A DNA stretch of 64,000 nt from Fulvivirga sp. (GTDB lineage Bacteria > Bacteroidota > Bacteroidia > Cytophagales > Cyclobacteriaceae): the NCBI GenBank assembly GCA_028280565.1, contig JANQLQ010000049.1, forward strand, positions 28,390-92,389, written 5' to 3'. This document shows, piece by piece, positions 28,215 to 37,267 of the stretch (its first letter is position 1; each line of letters opens with the position of its first letter). A program made the position numbers and the translations under genes. The notes below the pieces were generated by a model, which did not search any database, was not told where the DNA came from, and saw nothing but the letters and a program-made list of their open reading frames with translations.

Positions 28215-28482
28215 ATTTTTTTCCTGCCTTTCGATAACTTCGTAATAGGTAGTTGTCCAACAGCTTATGTAAACATGCAATATTCACTGTTCAAATGCCC
28301 CTGACATTCATTGTTGGACTCAATAAGCTTTTCATTCTAGGGGGTAGCCTATTGTCAATAAGATGATATGATGAGTGCCTAAATTTTAAGGATGCAAAAA
28401 AGACTTCACTTCATGCCGTTTAAAACCATATATCAGCATTGATGTATAAAAACAAAAAATACGATGATTGATTGTTGTCCAT

Positions 28483-29904
28483 ATGAACATTAAAAAGCAA
28501 GTTTTCTCAGGGGTCAAATGGACTACAATATCGACCATATTTGTAGCTGTTGCTAATCTTATTAAAATCTCAGTTTTAACCCGTTTTTTAAATGAGTCTG
28601 ATTTTGGTCTTATGGCCATTGTTTCTATAGTCATTGGTTTTGGTGATATGTTCATGGACTTGGGGCTCACTTCAGCCATTTTGTATAAACAAGAAATAAA
28701 GAAAAATGAATACTCCAGTCTGTACTGGTTTAATTTGGTTTTTAGCATCCTTGTTTTTCTGGTGATTTGGATATTTACACCCTTTATTTCTTCCTTCTAT
28801 AATGAACCCGAATTAAATCAACTCATTCCTCTTACAGGGGTTAATGTCATTGCATCCGGTCTGGGTAGACAATTCAAGACTATCGATCAAAAAAAAATGA
28901 GGTTTCAGTCTATTTCAATAATAGAGATTTTGGCAGCCTTAGCTTCATTAGTCTTATCTATCATTTTGGCAATTTTAGGATTTGGCATTTATGCATTGGT
29001 CTATTCTGTGATATTGCAGCTAAGCGTAAGCAATATTATCTTTTTGCTGAAAGGCACAAAGTTGGAAGGTCTTTTGTTTTACTTTGACTTTCGAGATGTA
29101 AAACCATTTCTGAAAATAGGTATTTATCGTGTCGGTGGACAAATCGTAAACTATTTCAGCCGTGATTTGGACATTCTGATAATAGGTAAACTGTTTGGTA
29201 CAGAAATATTAGGAGGATATAGTTTGGCGAAGCAGCTCGTGCGTCGGCCCCTGAGCATAGTGGATTACGTTGTTTCCAGAGTCTCAAACTCAATTTTACC
29301 AAAATTCCAAGACAACAAAGAAAAATTAGGTGCTCATATTTCTGAAATTTTGACAAAACTGAGCCTGGTAAATGCACTAGTATATGGACTAATAGCTATA
29401 GCGGCTTCTAGTTTGGTACATATTCTTTATGGAAAAGAATACTATAATATTGTCACAATAGTCCAAATATTTGCGCCAATTGTCTTCTTAAGGTCCATGG
29501 CCGGACAAGTAGGAGTCCTTGTCATAGCCAAAGGAAGAACAGATTTAGAGTTTTATTGGAATATCTTGACATTTTTTGTGTATCCCCTTGCCATTTATTT
29601 GGGTTCTGCTTACCAAATTCAAGGAGTTACTATTGCATTGTTAATTACTCAACTTATTATGATGGTACCGATATGGTATTTTTTTTATAACAAATTAATC
29701 GGGTACGAATTGATTAAATATTTAAGGATAATTTGTAACCCTCTTGTTATTGGCTTTGTTGCTTTTTCCTTTTATAGTTTTGCTGAAGACTATGGTATTT
29801 TCATGCAATTTTTGTCGTCTATTATTTTGTGCTTGATGCTGTTAGCATATGGGTATTACTATGATAATGACGTTTCAATGGTTTTAAAAAAGGTGTTCAA
29901 ATAA
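28483..29904 (+). CDS. Polysaccharide flippase (Wzx-like, oligosaccharide translocase)
   Basis: A protein of about 473 residues from the ATG at 28483 (the TTG at 28468 is a weaker choice). It has about 12-14 hydrophobic segments in the pattern of polysaccharide transporters of the MVF superfamily. FSGVKWTTISTIFVAVANLIKI opens the protein, and FGLMAIVSIVIGFGDMFMDLGL is typical of the second helix pair. It probably flips the lipid-linked repeat unit from the cytoplasmic to the periplasmic face. It ends four bases before the asparagine-synthase-like gene, so the two are co-transcribed. Confidence 0.85.
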   Translation: MNIKKQVFSGVKWTTISTIFVAVANLIKISVLTRFLNESDFGLMAIVSIVIGFGDMFMDLGLTSAILYKQEIKKNEYSSLYWFNLVFSILVFLVIWIFTPFISSFYNEPELNQLIPLTGVNVIASGLGRQFKTIDQKKMRFQSISIIEILAALASLVLSIILAILGFGIYALVYSVILQLSVSNIIFLLKGTKLEGLLFYFDFRDVKPFLKIGIYRVGGQIVNYFSRDLDILIIGKLFGTEILGGYSLAKQLVRRPLSIVDYVVSRVSNSILPKFQDNKEKLGAHISEILTKLSLVNALVYGLIAIAASSLVHILYGKEYYNIVTIVQIFAPIVFLRSMAGQVGVLVIAKGRTDLEFYWNILTFFVYPLAIYLGSAYQIQGVTIALLITQLIMMVPIWYFFYNKLIGYELIKYLRIICNPLVIGFVAFSFYSFAEDYGIFMQFLSSIILCLMLLAYGYYYDNDVSMVLKKVFK

Positions 29905-29908
29905 TACT

Positions 29909-31630
29909 ATGTCTGGGTTTGTTTTTGTTTATGGTAAATTAAAATACGAGTCATCTTATGATAGCGATGACTTTATCTTAAATGATAAGATTATTGGAGA
30001 TAATTACGTCATTCATCGAAGTACATTGAGCAAATTTATTGAAGATAAAGTTTTCTATAATAGTGAAGGGTATATCGTTGTTATTGAAGGCATAATTGTT
30101 AACAAGGCTGAGCTGTTAGGGAACAGTACAAGTTGGAGCCAAAGAGTTATTGAACTTTATCAATTGCATGGTGACTCGTTTTATAAAGATTTTAGGGGAT
30201 CTTTTTCTGGATTGATTTATGACAAAAAACAAGAAAAGTGGATAATATTCTCTGACCAAATTGGCAGTAAGCACATTTATTATTCTAAGATGAGTGGTGA
30301 AAGATACATTTTTGCCTCAAATATTAGCGAGGTATATCGAGTGTTAGATTTAAACAATGTTACAAATTCATTAGATACAAATGCTGCTTATATGTTACTG
30401 TCCTATGGTTATATGCTGGGGGATCGCACATTGTCAACTACCATTAAAAGGGTTGAGCCTGGGAGCTATCTTAAAATTCAAAGGGACCAACTTTCTAAAC
30501 ATGAATACTTCAGGTTTACTAATATCCCAGACAGCAGATTGACAGAGGATGATATTATTGAACAAGCAGATTTCCTTTTCCAACAAGCCATAAGGAGACA
30601 GTTTGAAAAAGATTTAGAGTATGGATACAAGCACTTCGTTTCTTTAAGTGGGGGGTTGGATTCAAGAATGACCTCTTACGTAGGAAATAAACTAGGTTAT
30701 AAGAACCAGTTAAATTTTACATTTTCTCAAACTAATTATCTCGATGAGACTATTCCGAAAAAGATTGCCGAGGATTTGAGACATGAGTGGATTTTTAAAT
30801 CATTGGATAACGGGCTTTTTTTGCTAGATGTGGACTACATTACATCAATCACAGGAGGAAATGTATTGTATTATAGCCTAGCTCATATCATGAGTTTGTA
30901 TAAGTATACTGATTTTACTCTTTTAGGAATTGTACACTCTGGACAATTAGGGGATGTAATTTTAGGTACGTACAGCACTAACCCTTACCACATAAACGAT
31001 TTTGACCCTGGCAGCGGCGCCTTTTCAAACAAATATTTGGATCAGATAGAATTTTCGGACCTTAACATGTCTTATGAAAATGAGGAAATGTTTAAGATGT
31101 ATTCTAGGGGATTTAATGGGATCAATTCTAGCGCACTTGCTACCCATCAATTCACCGAAACACTTTCCCCATTTTGCGATGTAGACTTTATGGATTTTGT
31201 TCTTAAAATCCCATTAAAGCTTCGATTCAACCATTATATTTATATTAAACTGATACGTAAGAAGTATCCAAAACTTGCTGGTTATATATGGGAAAGAACA
31301 AAGCGAAGGCCAACAAAAGTGCCACATAAAATAAGCTTTAAAGGAAAATACATAACGCTACAGGATCTTCCGGTTAAGTTATTGGAAAAAGTAAAACTGA
31401 GGAAATCACCTATGCTTACAAAAAAGCATATGAACCCCTTCGGTTATTGGTATAAAACCAATGAAGAATTAAGACTCTACTTTGATCAATACTTAAAAGA
31501 TAGCATAGATGTTCTAGATAGTAACCCTGCCCTAAAGCAAGACTGTTATCGACTTTATTCGAACGGAAATGCCAGGGAGAAAATTCAAGTGATATCACTT
31601 CTTTCCGCTGTTGATAGGTTCTTTAAATAG
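29909..31630 (+). CDS. Asparagine-synthase-like protein lacking the glutaminase cysteine
   Basis: A 573-residue protein in two parts. The N-terminal part (residues 1 to about 200) has the class II glutamine amidotransferase fold features: FRGSFSGLIYD and FSDQIGSKHIYY. The catalytic Cys2 is replaced by serine (MSGF in place of MCGI). The C-terminal part is an ATP-pyrophosphatase domain with the PP-loop SLSGGLDSRM near residues 246-255. Canonical AsnB makes asparagine from aspartate using glutamine. Loss of Cys2 suggests direct use of ammonia or an amine, or another amide-forming reaction, for instance on a uronic acid. AsnB-like proteins are frequent in polysaccharide loci. Which reaction applies is not visible here. 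Confidence 0.78.
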   Translation: MSGFVFVYGKLKYESSYDSDDFILNDKIIGDNYVIHRSTLSKFIEDKVFYNSEGYIVVIEGIIVNKAELLGNSTSWSQRVIELYQLHGDSFYKDFRGSFSGLIYDKKQEKWIIFSDQIGSKHIYYSKMSGERYIFASNISEVYRVLDLNNVTNSLDTNAAYMLLSYGYMLGDRTLSTTIKRVEPGSYLKIQRDQLSKHEYFRFTNIPDSRLTEDDIIEQADFLFQQAIRRQFEKDLEYGYKHFVSLSGGLDSRMTSYVGNKLGYKNQLNFTFSQTNYLDETIPKKIAEDLRHEWIFKSLDNGLFLLDVDYITSITGGNVLYYSLAHIMSLYKYTDFTLLGIVHSGQLGDVILGTYSTNPYHINDFDPGSGAFSNKYLDQIEFSDLNMSYENEEMFKMYSRGFNGINSSALATHQFTETLSPFCDVDFMDFVLKIPLKLRFNHYIYIKLIRKKYPKLAGYIWERTKRRPTKVPHKISFKGKYITLQDLPVKLLEKVKLRKSPMLTKKHMNPFGYWYKTNEELRLYFDQYLKDSIDVLDSNPALKQDCYRLYSNGNAREKIQVISLLSAVDRFFK

Positions 31631-31686
31631 ATAAGTTTCCGTTGCTGAAGTACTTTGAGTAATCGTAGGATTGAATAGTTAACATC

Positions 31687-32928
31687 ATGATTTCGACTTT
31701 TGTATTTTCAATTCTTAGCCTCTACTATTTCTCTCTAGGCTTACTACCTTTTATACCCAAGTATCGCTTGATGTCCATAAAGCTTTTTTTGATATCTCTT
31801 TTTACTGTGCCGACCGGTTCCTTTCTAGTCAAGTTTTACTTTATCAACCAGGTGTATGCCTGGTATTTTTATTTGTTCGGTACCACGTTGGTTTATTTCT
31901 TTCAAATTCTAAAAAACAAGAAAATAAATCGATTTGCCGCTAATAGCACTATTGGTTTTGTCCTCTTCTTAGTGCTATCTCTTATTTATACTGGTTTAGT
32001 TAATAATAAGGATGCTATTCACATACTTATAGACCTTAAGACAGCTTTATTGATCCTATTTGGGATTATTATTTCGGTTCAGTACAAGGGAATGCTGAAT
32101 GACTTTTTTGAAAATAAAATGTGGAAGAGGGCACTTCTTTTCAACTTCCTATTAGACTCTCTCTTTTTCTTCTTGAATTACAGTTTTAGCATTTCATATA
32201 TACTAACGAATGATGAACATTATTTAATAAATAATGTCGCCAGGTATGCAGATTTGAGCTTACCTTTTTTGGTTTTGTATATCATGTATAAGTATACAAA
32301 AAGTCAGTCTTATAAGCTGTCCGAGCTAATATATGTGATTTTGCCTATAATATATTCTGGTAACAGGACTCTCTTAATGGCGGTTGTTCTTATCTTTATT
32401 CTATACATTTTTCGGCTCAGGATTACCAAGATGATCTACTATGGTGTGGCAATAGTTGTGGTTCTCACTTTGGTCGGTTACGCAGTCCTTGTGGCTGAAA
32501 ATGACTCCATATTAGGCAGGACAAAGATTTTATACAAACCCGACGAGGTTTTTAAAAAGATCTCTAAGCGCTATGAGCCGTTTATGTTAGAAGTTGAGAC
32601 ATGGGAAAACCCAATGTATTGGATTTTTGGCAAAGGAATTGGCCAGTCTTTCTATATACCATGGTTTGAATACAGGAAAAATATAAGTAATTACAATCCA
32701 TACCTTGACAATATATACTTATCTCTATATGTTAAAATGGGCCTATTAAGCCTAATGGTATATTTTTTCTTATTGCTTTATTTTAATTATTTGTCAAACA
32801 ATACGACCTACGTTACTATACTAATGCTGTACCTACTTTTTATGGGAATCACAACAGCTTTTGTTTACCAATCTTACTTTTTTATTTTTTTGCTATCACC
32901 CATCCTCTTCTTTAGAGTTTCGAAATGA
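31687..32928 (+). CDS. Polysaccharide polymerase-like integral membrane protein (Wzy-like)
   Basis: A 413-residue protein with about ten to twelve hydrophobic segments and one longer polar loop around residues 275-345. That loop contains MYWIFGKGIGQSFY and NPYLDNIYLSLYVKMGLL, a layout typical of Wzy and O-antigen ligase families (a GxGxG-like turn followed by a conserved asparagine and a final set of helices). Such proteins join lipid-linked repeat units in the periplasm. Sequence identity between Wzy proteins is generally low, so the call rests on topology and position between the AsnB-like and GT4 genes. Confidence 0.68.
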   Translation: MISTFVFSILSLYYFSLGLLPFIPKYRLMSIKLFLISLFTVPTGSFLVKFYFINQVYAWYFYLFGTTLVYFFQILKNKKINRFAANSTIGFVLFLVLSLIYTGLVNNKDAIHILIDLKTALLILFGIIISVQYKGMLNDFFENKMWKRALLFNFLLDSLFFFLNYSFSISYILTNDEHYLINNVARYADLSLPFLVLYIMYKYTKSQSYKLSELIYVILPIIYSGNRTLLMAVVLIFILYIFRLRITKMIYYGVAIVVVLTLVGYAVLVAENDSILGRTKILYKPDEVFKKISKRYEPFMLEVETWENPMYWIFGKGIGQSFYIPWFEYRKNISNYNPYLDNIYLSLYVKMGLLSLMVYFFLLLYFNYLSNNTTYVTILMLYLLFMGITTAFVYQSYFFIFLLSPILFFRVSK

Positions 32929-33063
32929 AAATCAAAATTTATCATTGCTATACTATATTCAAGACTTCCCAAGATTATGTCTGCAACAGGAATGTCTGCA
33001 GATCGAAAGGTGGCTATTAAAGACTTAAATTACCCAATTAACGTATAAATTTGTTGTAAAATC

Positions 33064-34293
33064 GTGAATATAAAAGTTCTTCATATATTTTATAATTCAT
33101 ACCCTAATATCAGTGGTGCCAGTACACGAAATAGGGATATTGTAGAGAGTCAAATATCAACCAGGGAGCTACTGCCTATTGCAATAACAGCACCCTTTCA
33201 AAAACCTTTAAGTAGAAGAGTAGAAAGGATAAATGGAGTAACCCACATAAGAACAACAAGTCTTAAGGGTAACTTGGGAATTTCTGAAAATAAATCATCT
33301 CTATTTATTAAGGCAAGAAAAGTGTTATCGCTTTTATGTTTTTTATGGAAAACGATCAGTATTGCAAGAAAAGTCAAACCGGATATTATTCATTCTCATT
33401 CTATTTTTTTTTGCGGCCTTACAGGTTTTTTTACGGCACGTATATTAAGACTACCCTGTTTATATGAAGTAAGGTCGCTCTGGGAAGAAAGGGGCTATGC
33501 TAAGAATAGATCAATGATTGGTCGATTACAATATAAACTAATACTCTTTCTTGAGAATTTTTCGATCAAGTCATCGGACCTTTTGGTAGTAATAAATAAA
33601 AATCTAAAGCACGAAATATTAAGTAGATCAATAATTGATAAGAAAAAAGTACATGTTGTTAATAACGCAGTGAATCTTGATAAGATCCATAAAGGAATTC
33701 CGCAAAACGCATTTTTATCTAAGGGTTTTGAAAATTTAACCTTTGGATATATAGGTACTGTTGCACCCATAGAAGGGCTTTTATATTTGCTTCAAGCGTT
33801 CAAAGAATTGAGTTACAACGGTATTACGAATGAGTTGTTAATCTATGGAAATGGAAAGGAAACAAGTAAATTAGAGCAATTCCTTGATAATAACTCTTTG
33901 CCTAATGTCAAATTGATGGGAGCGATTGCCCCAAATAATATTTGGCAAGCATACGAAAAAATTGATGTTATTATTAACCCTCGAGTGAGTGAAAAGATAA
34001 CAAATCAGGTAACACCACTAAAGACATTGGAGGCGATGGCATACCGAAAGTTAGTTTTGGTAAGTAATGTAGGAGGACTTTTGGAATTGGTTGAGCATAT
34101 GAAAACAGGCATTGTATTCAAATCGGACTCTGTGAGCAGTATAGTTCAGGCCATAAAAGAGATCAAAAAACTAGACAACAAGGTTTTACAACAAATAATC
34201 ACGACTGCACGGTTATATATTCAAGAAAAAAGGAGTTGGAATAGAAATGCCGAAACGTACCTAGAACTCTATAAAAGTCTTGTAAATGATTAA
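33064..34293 (+). CDS. GT4-family glycosyltransferase (WbuB-like)
   Basis: A 409-residue GT-B enzyme starting with GTG. The N-terminal domain contains PDIIHSHSIFFCGLTGFFTA and LYEVRSLWEERG, like WbuB-type amino-sugar transferases. The C-terminal domain has LTFGYIGTVAPIEGLLYLLQAF, LLIYGNGKE, VINPRVSEK and PLKTLEAMAYRKLVLVSNVGG, the donor-binding portion of GT4. It overlaps the next gene by eight bases, supporting translational coupling. The sugar donor is unknown. It belongs to the AT-rich block and probably arrived with its neighbours. Confidence 0.85.
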   Translation: MNIKVLHIFYNSYPNISGASTRNRDIVESQISTRELLPIAITAPFQKPLSRRVERINGVTHIRTTSLKGNLGISENKSSLFIKARKVLSLLCFLWKTISIARKVKPDIIHSHSIFFCGLTGFFTARILRLPCLYEVRSLWEERGYAKNRSMIGRLQYKLILFLENFSIKSSDLLVVINKNLKHEILSRSIIDKKKVHVVNNAVNLDKIHKGIPQNAFLSKGFENLTFGYIGTVAPIEGLLYLLQAFKELSYNGITNELLIYGNGKETSKLEQFLDNNSLPNVKLMGAIAPNNIWQAYEKIDVIINPRVSEKITNQVTPLKTLEAMAYRKLVLVSNVGGLLELVEHMKTGIVFKSDSVSSIVQAIKEIKKLDNKVLQQIITTARLYIQEKRSWNRNAETYLELYKSLVND

Positions 34294-35554
34294 GATTGAG
34301 TCATTAGACACCAGTGTAATTCTTAAATACGGACTGTTGATGTTGTTAATATTGCTTCCGTACCACTATAGATATGCTAGTATTACCATAGTAATAATGT
34401 CATTCGGGTGGCTGTTATATCTTTTTTGCGACAATGAATCAGGTAGAACATGGATTCGGATTACCACATTTTTACTACCAGCGATATTTTTATTATATAT
34501 ACTTTCTGCATTCTACTCAAGTGATTTAGAAAAAAGCTTATTCCTACTTGAAAAAAGTCTATCATTTATTATTTTTCCTGTAATTTTCTTATCAATATCG
34601 CCATATTTTCCTGATAAATATTATTTCGTTGTAAAGCAAATATTTATTGGATCAGTTTTAGTTGCAATTCTATTTTGTTGGTCAGCAACTGCTTATGACA
34701 TGTATGAAGATGGTGCCTCCTTTAAGCACCTATTTCATTTTAAATATTCATATAGAAATCTTCATAAATACCTAACTATATCAGGCATTCATTTCGCATT
34801 ATTTATTATTACAGGTATAATTTTTTGTCTTGACAATCTTTTGTCTAGGACGATAATAAAACCGCTGAATCCCAATATCTTGTTAACTTTGGTGTTCACC
34901 ATGTTTCTTTTACACCTTGGGTCAAGAATGTCATTGGTAATTCTAATTTTCGTGTTTATCCTGTTTTTTACAATAAAATTCTATCAAACTAAATCCATAA
35001 AGATAATTATTGTATTCATAATGTTATTGACAATTATAGTAATCTCGGCAGTGAATATGCCATATCTAAAAATTAGGATTTTGGAATATGGATTGTCATT
35101 TGACGATAAAAAAATCACATTAATTGAAAAAAGGATTCCACGTTGGAATGCTGCGTTGGATGTAATTCGTGAGAACTGGATTATTGGGGTAGGGTCTGGA
35201 GATACTCAAGAAGAGCTTTTGAAGGCATATGATACATACAGCCTAGAAGATGCCAAAGCGGGAAAGCTAAATGCTCATAACCAATATATTCAAATGGCTC
35301 TAATGAGTGGTGTTGTAGGTTTGCTTATTTTTGTTCTTGTTTTGGGCTGGCAAGTATATTTATCTATAAAGTACAAAAGTTTCACTTGGTTGGCTTTTAT
35401 ATTATGTGTAATTATGGCCTCAATGACAGAATCCTTGTTGCATAGGCAAAAAAGTATAATTCTATTTTCACTTTTTACATGCATGTTTATAAAATTTTAT
35501 GAAAGAGAGAAAAGAAGTGGTGGCTTTGGTGTATGGATTCGGGGATCACAATGA
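34286..35554 (+). CDS. O-antigen ligase/polymerase-family membrane protein (Wzy_C type)
   Basis: A 422-residue protein with about ten to twelve hydrophobic segments. After the eighth or so comes a periplasmic loop with RIPRWNAALDVIRENWIIGVGSG and, further on, LNAHNQYIQMALMSGVVGLL. This matches the Wzy_C/WaaL signature (R-W, GxGxG-like turn, HNxYLQ). Such enzymes ligate undecaprenyl-linked glycan to an acceptor or polymerise repeat units. Together with the gene at 31687 it gives two candidates for polymerase and ligase roles; this one has the more ligase-like motif. It overlaps the upstream glycosyltransferase gene by eight bases. Confidence 0.75.
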   Translation: MIKIESLDTSVILKYGLLMLLILLPYHYRYASITIVIMSFGWLLYLFCDNESGRTWIRITTFLLPAIFLLYILSAFYSSDLEKSLFLLEKSLSFIIFPVIFLSISPYFPDKYYFVVKQIFIGSVLVAILFCWSATAYDMYEDGASFKHLFHFKYSYRNLHKYLTISGIHFALFIITGIIFCLDNLLSRTIIKPLNPNILLTLVFTMFLLHLGSRMSLVILIFVFILFFTIKFYQTKSIKIIIVFIMLLTIIVISAVNMPYLKIRILEYGLSFDDKKITLIEKRIPRWNAALDVIRENWIIGVGSGDTQEELLKAYDTYSLEDAKAGKLNAHNQYIQMALMSGVVGLLIFVLVLGWQVYLSIKYKSFTWLAFILCVIMASMTESLLHRQKSIILFSLFTCMFIKFYEREKRSGGFGVWIRGSQ

Positions 35555-36241
35555 ACAAATGTGCAGATCTGGAAGAATTGTGACATAAAATAGAATGTAT
35601 TTGTTATGACTTACAATGCACTTACCAAGTAACCAAAGAATTCTACAAATTAGATGCACGGTTCAAGTCCTAACAGTTTCTTTTTGCGTAACGATAAATG
35701 TGATTAGGTTCAATGTTAGTTGTGTTTTTATTGCGTAGTGGTGAGTTAAAATCAACAAAACGTTATTCTTATTTTTTATTGTAATATTACCTTTTTTTTG
35801 ATTGACATATTTCTTTCTAACCATTTTGACGAACAGACTGAAATGACATTTCAAAAATCCAACACTTTAGACAAAAGTTATTTTGAGGAAGAAGATCCAA
35901 AAAGAGGATAATGGTGCGTGGTTGAACCCATAAAAAGAGCCGTGTTGTCGATCATTTTAGGTTAGAAGCTTAATTTTTTCAATAACGTTATCAAAATAAA
36001 CGATTGGAAATAGTATACAAATGCAACACTCACCAGGAATTCTTAGTCCTTTTGGACTCTCAATGGACTCATAAGTTTGCTATTTGTTTGTCTTGTAAAT
36101 ACTATAATGGAAAGACTTTATCGGTTTGGTATTGATACTGAAGTTCTCGTTTTTTGCTTGGTAAACGTCTCAGATCTAAAATGGAGTAGTTTTCTACAAA
36201 GAAATCTCTTTTAATTTGCAACCCTAGACTAATGAATAATA
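35555..36241. other. AT-rich gap of nearly 690 bases inside the polysaccharide locus
   Basis: No credible gene was seen. Open frames here are short and of low complexity. A T-arm-like GGTTCAAGTCC occurs near 35660, but no tRNA cloverleaf could be drawn. The gap separates the ligase-like gene from the Alg14/Alg13-type pair and may be debris of lost genes or a site of past insertion. Confidence 0.4.
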
Positions 36242-36736
36242 TTGAAAAAGAGTAAGAAAGTTATTTTGATTTATGGTACTGGGGGACATTATGAGCAGAT
36301 GAATAGATTTATAGAAGGAGCAAAAAAAAAGACAGACAAATATGAATTTATAAGTATTTGTGTAAAAAGCTTGCAGGCTCCATTAACACCTGTTTATTAT
36401 TATGCGAGGTCTCCTTTTAAACCAGAGAAACATAGCTTTGTCAAGTCATTTTTGGGTCTGCCTTTATTCTTTGTTTCATTACTAAGAACTTCTTTGCAGA
36501 TTGTTGTCAACCATAAATTTTCATATGTTGTGAGTACGGGTCCAGGATTATCGATTTTATATTGTTTATTTTTCAAACTTCTTGGAAAAAAGATTGTCCA
36601 TCTGGAAACATGGTCTCGTTTCAAAACAAAATCAAATACGGGTAGATGGATGTACTATATTGCAGATCATTTTTTTGTACAAAATAAATCATTAAAAAAA
36701 ATTTACCCAAAATCGATTTATGCAGGACGTTTGTAA
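36242..36736 (+). CDS. Alg14/PssD-like membrane-anchoring subunit of a split glycosyltransferase
   Basis: A 164-residue protein resembling Alg14, PssD and EpsE-type subunits. It starts with IYGTGGHYEQMNRFI (the loop that contacts the Alg13-like partner), has a central hydrophobic segment around residues 75-105 (FLGLPLFFVSLLRTSLQIVV), and then VSTGPGLSILYCLFFKLLGKKIVHLETWSR, typical of the family. The partner follows at 36720 with a 17-base overlap. The only start in this frame is TTG at 36242. An ATG ten bases upstream (36232) is in another frame and reaches a stop after seven codons, so either TTG is used or a single-base error or mutation is present. Confidence 0.8.
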   Translation: MKKSKKVILIYGTGGHYEQMNRFIEGAKKKTDKYEFISICVKSLQAPLTPVYYYARSPFKPEKHSFVKSFLGLPLFFVSLLRTSLQIVVNHKFSYVVSTGPGLSILYCLFFKLLGKKIVHLETWSRFKTKSNTGRWMYYIADHFFVQNKSLKKIYPKSIYAGRL

Positions 36737-37181
36737 AAAGATCTTCTTAACTGTAGGAACGACTAATTTTGATAAACTCGTCAGGTTCTGTGATAATAAT
36801 TTCCCGACTTGTTCATATAAGTTTGTTTTTCAAATAGGCAATGGGAAGTATTTACCAAGTAATCATCATTATTTCAGGTTCACAGATAAGATTGACTTTT
36901 ATTTTCAAAACGCTGATATCATAGTTACACACGCCGGTGCAGGAACAGTATATAAACTTCTTGAGGCAGGCGAAAAGATAATAATAGTACCGAATCTGCA
37001 TTTAAAAGATAATCATCAATTAGAACTTGCGGAATTTGTCCATGATAACGCTTATGCCCCCGTCGTATTTGACTTTGCTACGTTGCCTTCTGTTGTTGAA
37101 TGCTATGATCAAGGCAACTATGAACCATATGGAAATGACAATCTTTTTTTGATAGAAAAAATATTGAAATACTTAAAATAG
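36720..37181 (+). CDS. Alg13/PssE-like catalytic subunit of a split glycosyltransferase
   Basis: A 153-residue GT28 C-terminal-domain protein. IFLTVGTTNFDKLVRF near residue 8 and the donor-binding segment IIVTHAGAGTVYKLLEAGEKIIIVPN (around residues 68-93) are typical of Alg13, PssE and EpsF-type subunits. The chain also has KDNHQLELAEF, as in MurG-like enzymes. It forms the active enzyme with the Alg14-like protein encoded just upstream (17-base overlap). It usually adds the second sugar (a glucuronosyl or hexosyl residue) to a polyprenyl-diphosphate-linked sugar. That fits the WecA-like gene just downstream and the UDP-uronate genes at the left end. Confidence 0.83.
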   Translation: MQDVCKKIFLTVGTTNFDKLVRFCDNNFPTCSYKFVFQIGNGKYLPSNHHYFRFTDKIDFYFQNADIIVTHAGAGTVYKLLEAGEKIIIVPNLHLKDNHQLELAEFVHDNAYAPVVFDFATLPSVVECYDQGNYEPYGNDNLFLIEKILKYLK

Positions 37182-37241
37182 GGGAATACTAAAGAATTCT
37201 GGAATTTCATTTAGAGAATTCACATACTTGCCATTATTAAT

Positions 37242-37249
37242 TACCTTTG
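37242..37249 (+). promoter_or_regulatory. Candidate -7 box (TAnnTTTG) upstream of the WecA-like gene
   Basis: TACCTTTG fits the Bacteroidota sigma-factor -7 consensus TAnnTTTG and lies 19 bases before the ATG at 37268. No convincing -33 TTTG was found at the normal distance, so this is tentative. Confidence 0.35.
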
Positions 37250-37267
37250 CGCGTCAAATAAGTCTGA

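Noticed and set aside
35655..35680. T-arm-like sequence GGTTCAAGTCC suggesting a tRNA
   Set aside because: No acceptor stem, D-arm or anticodon arm could be fitted upstream.
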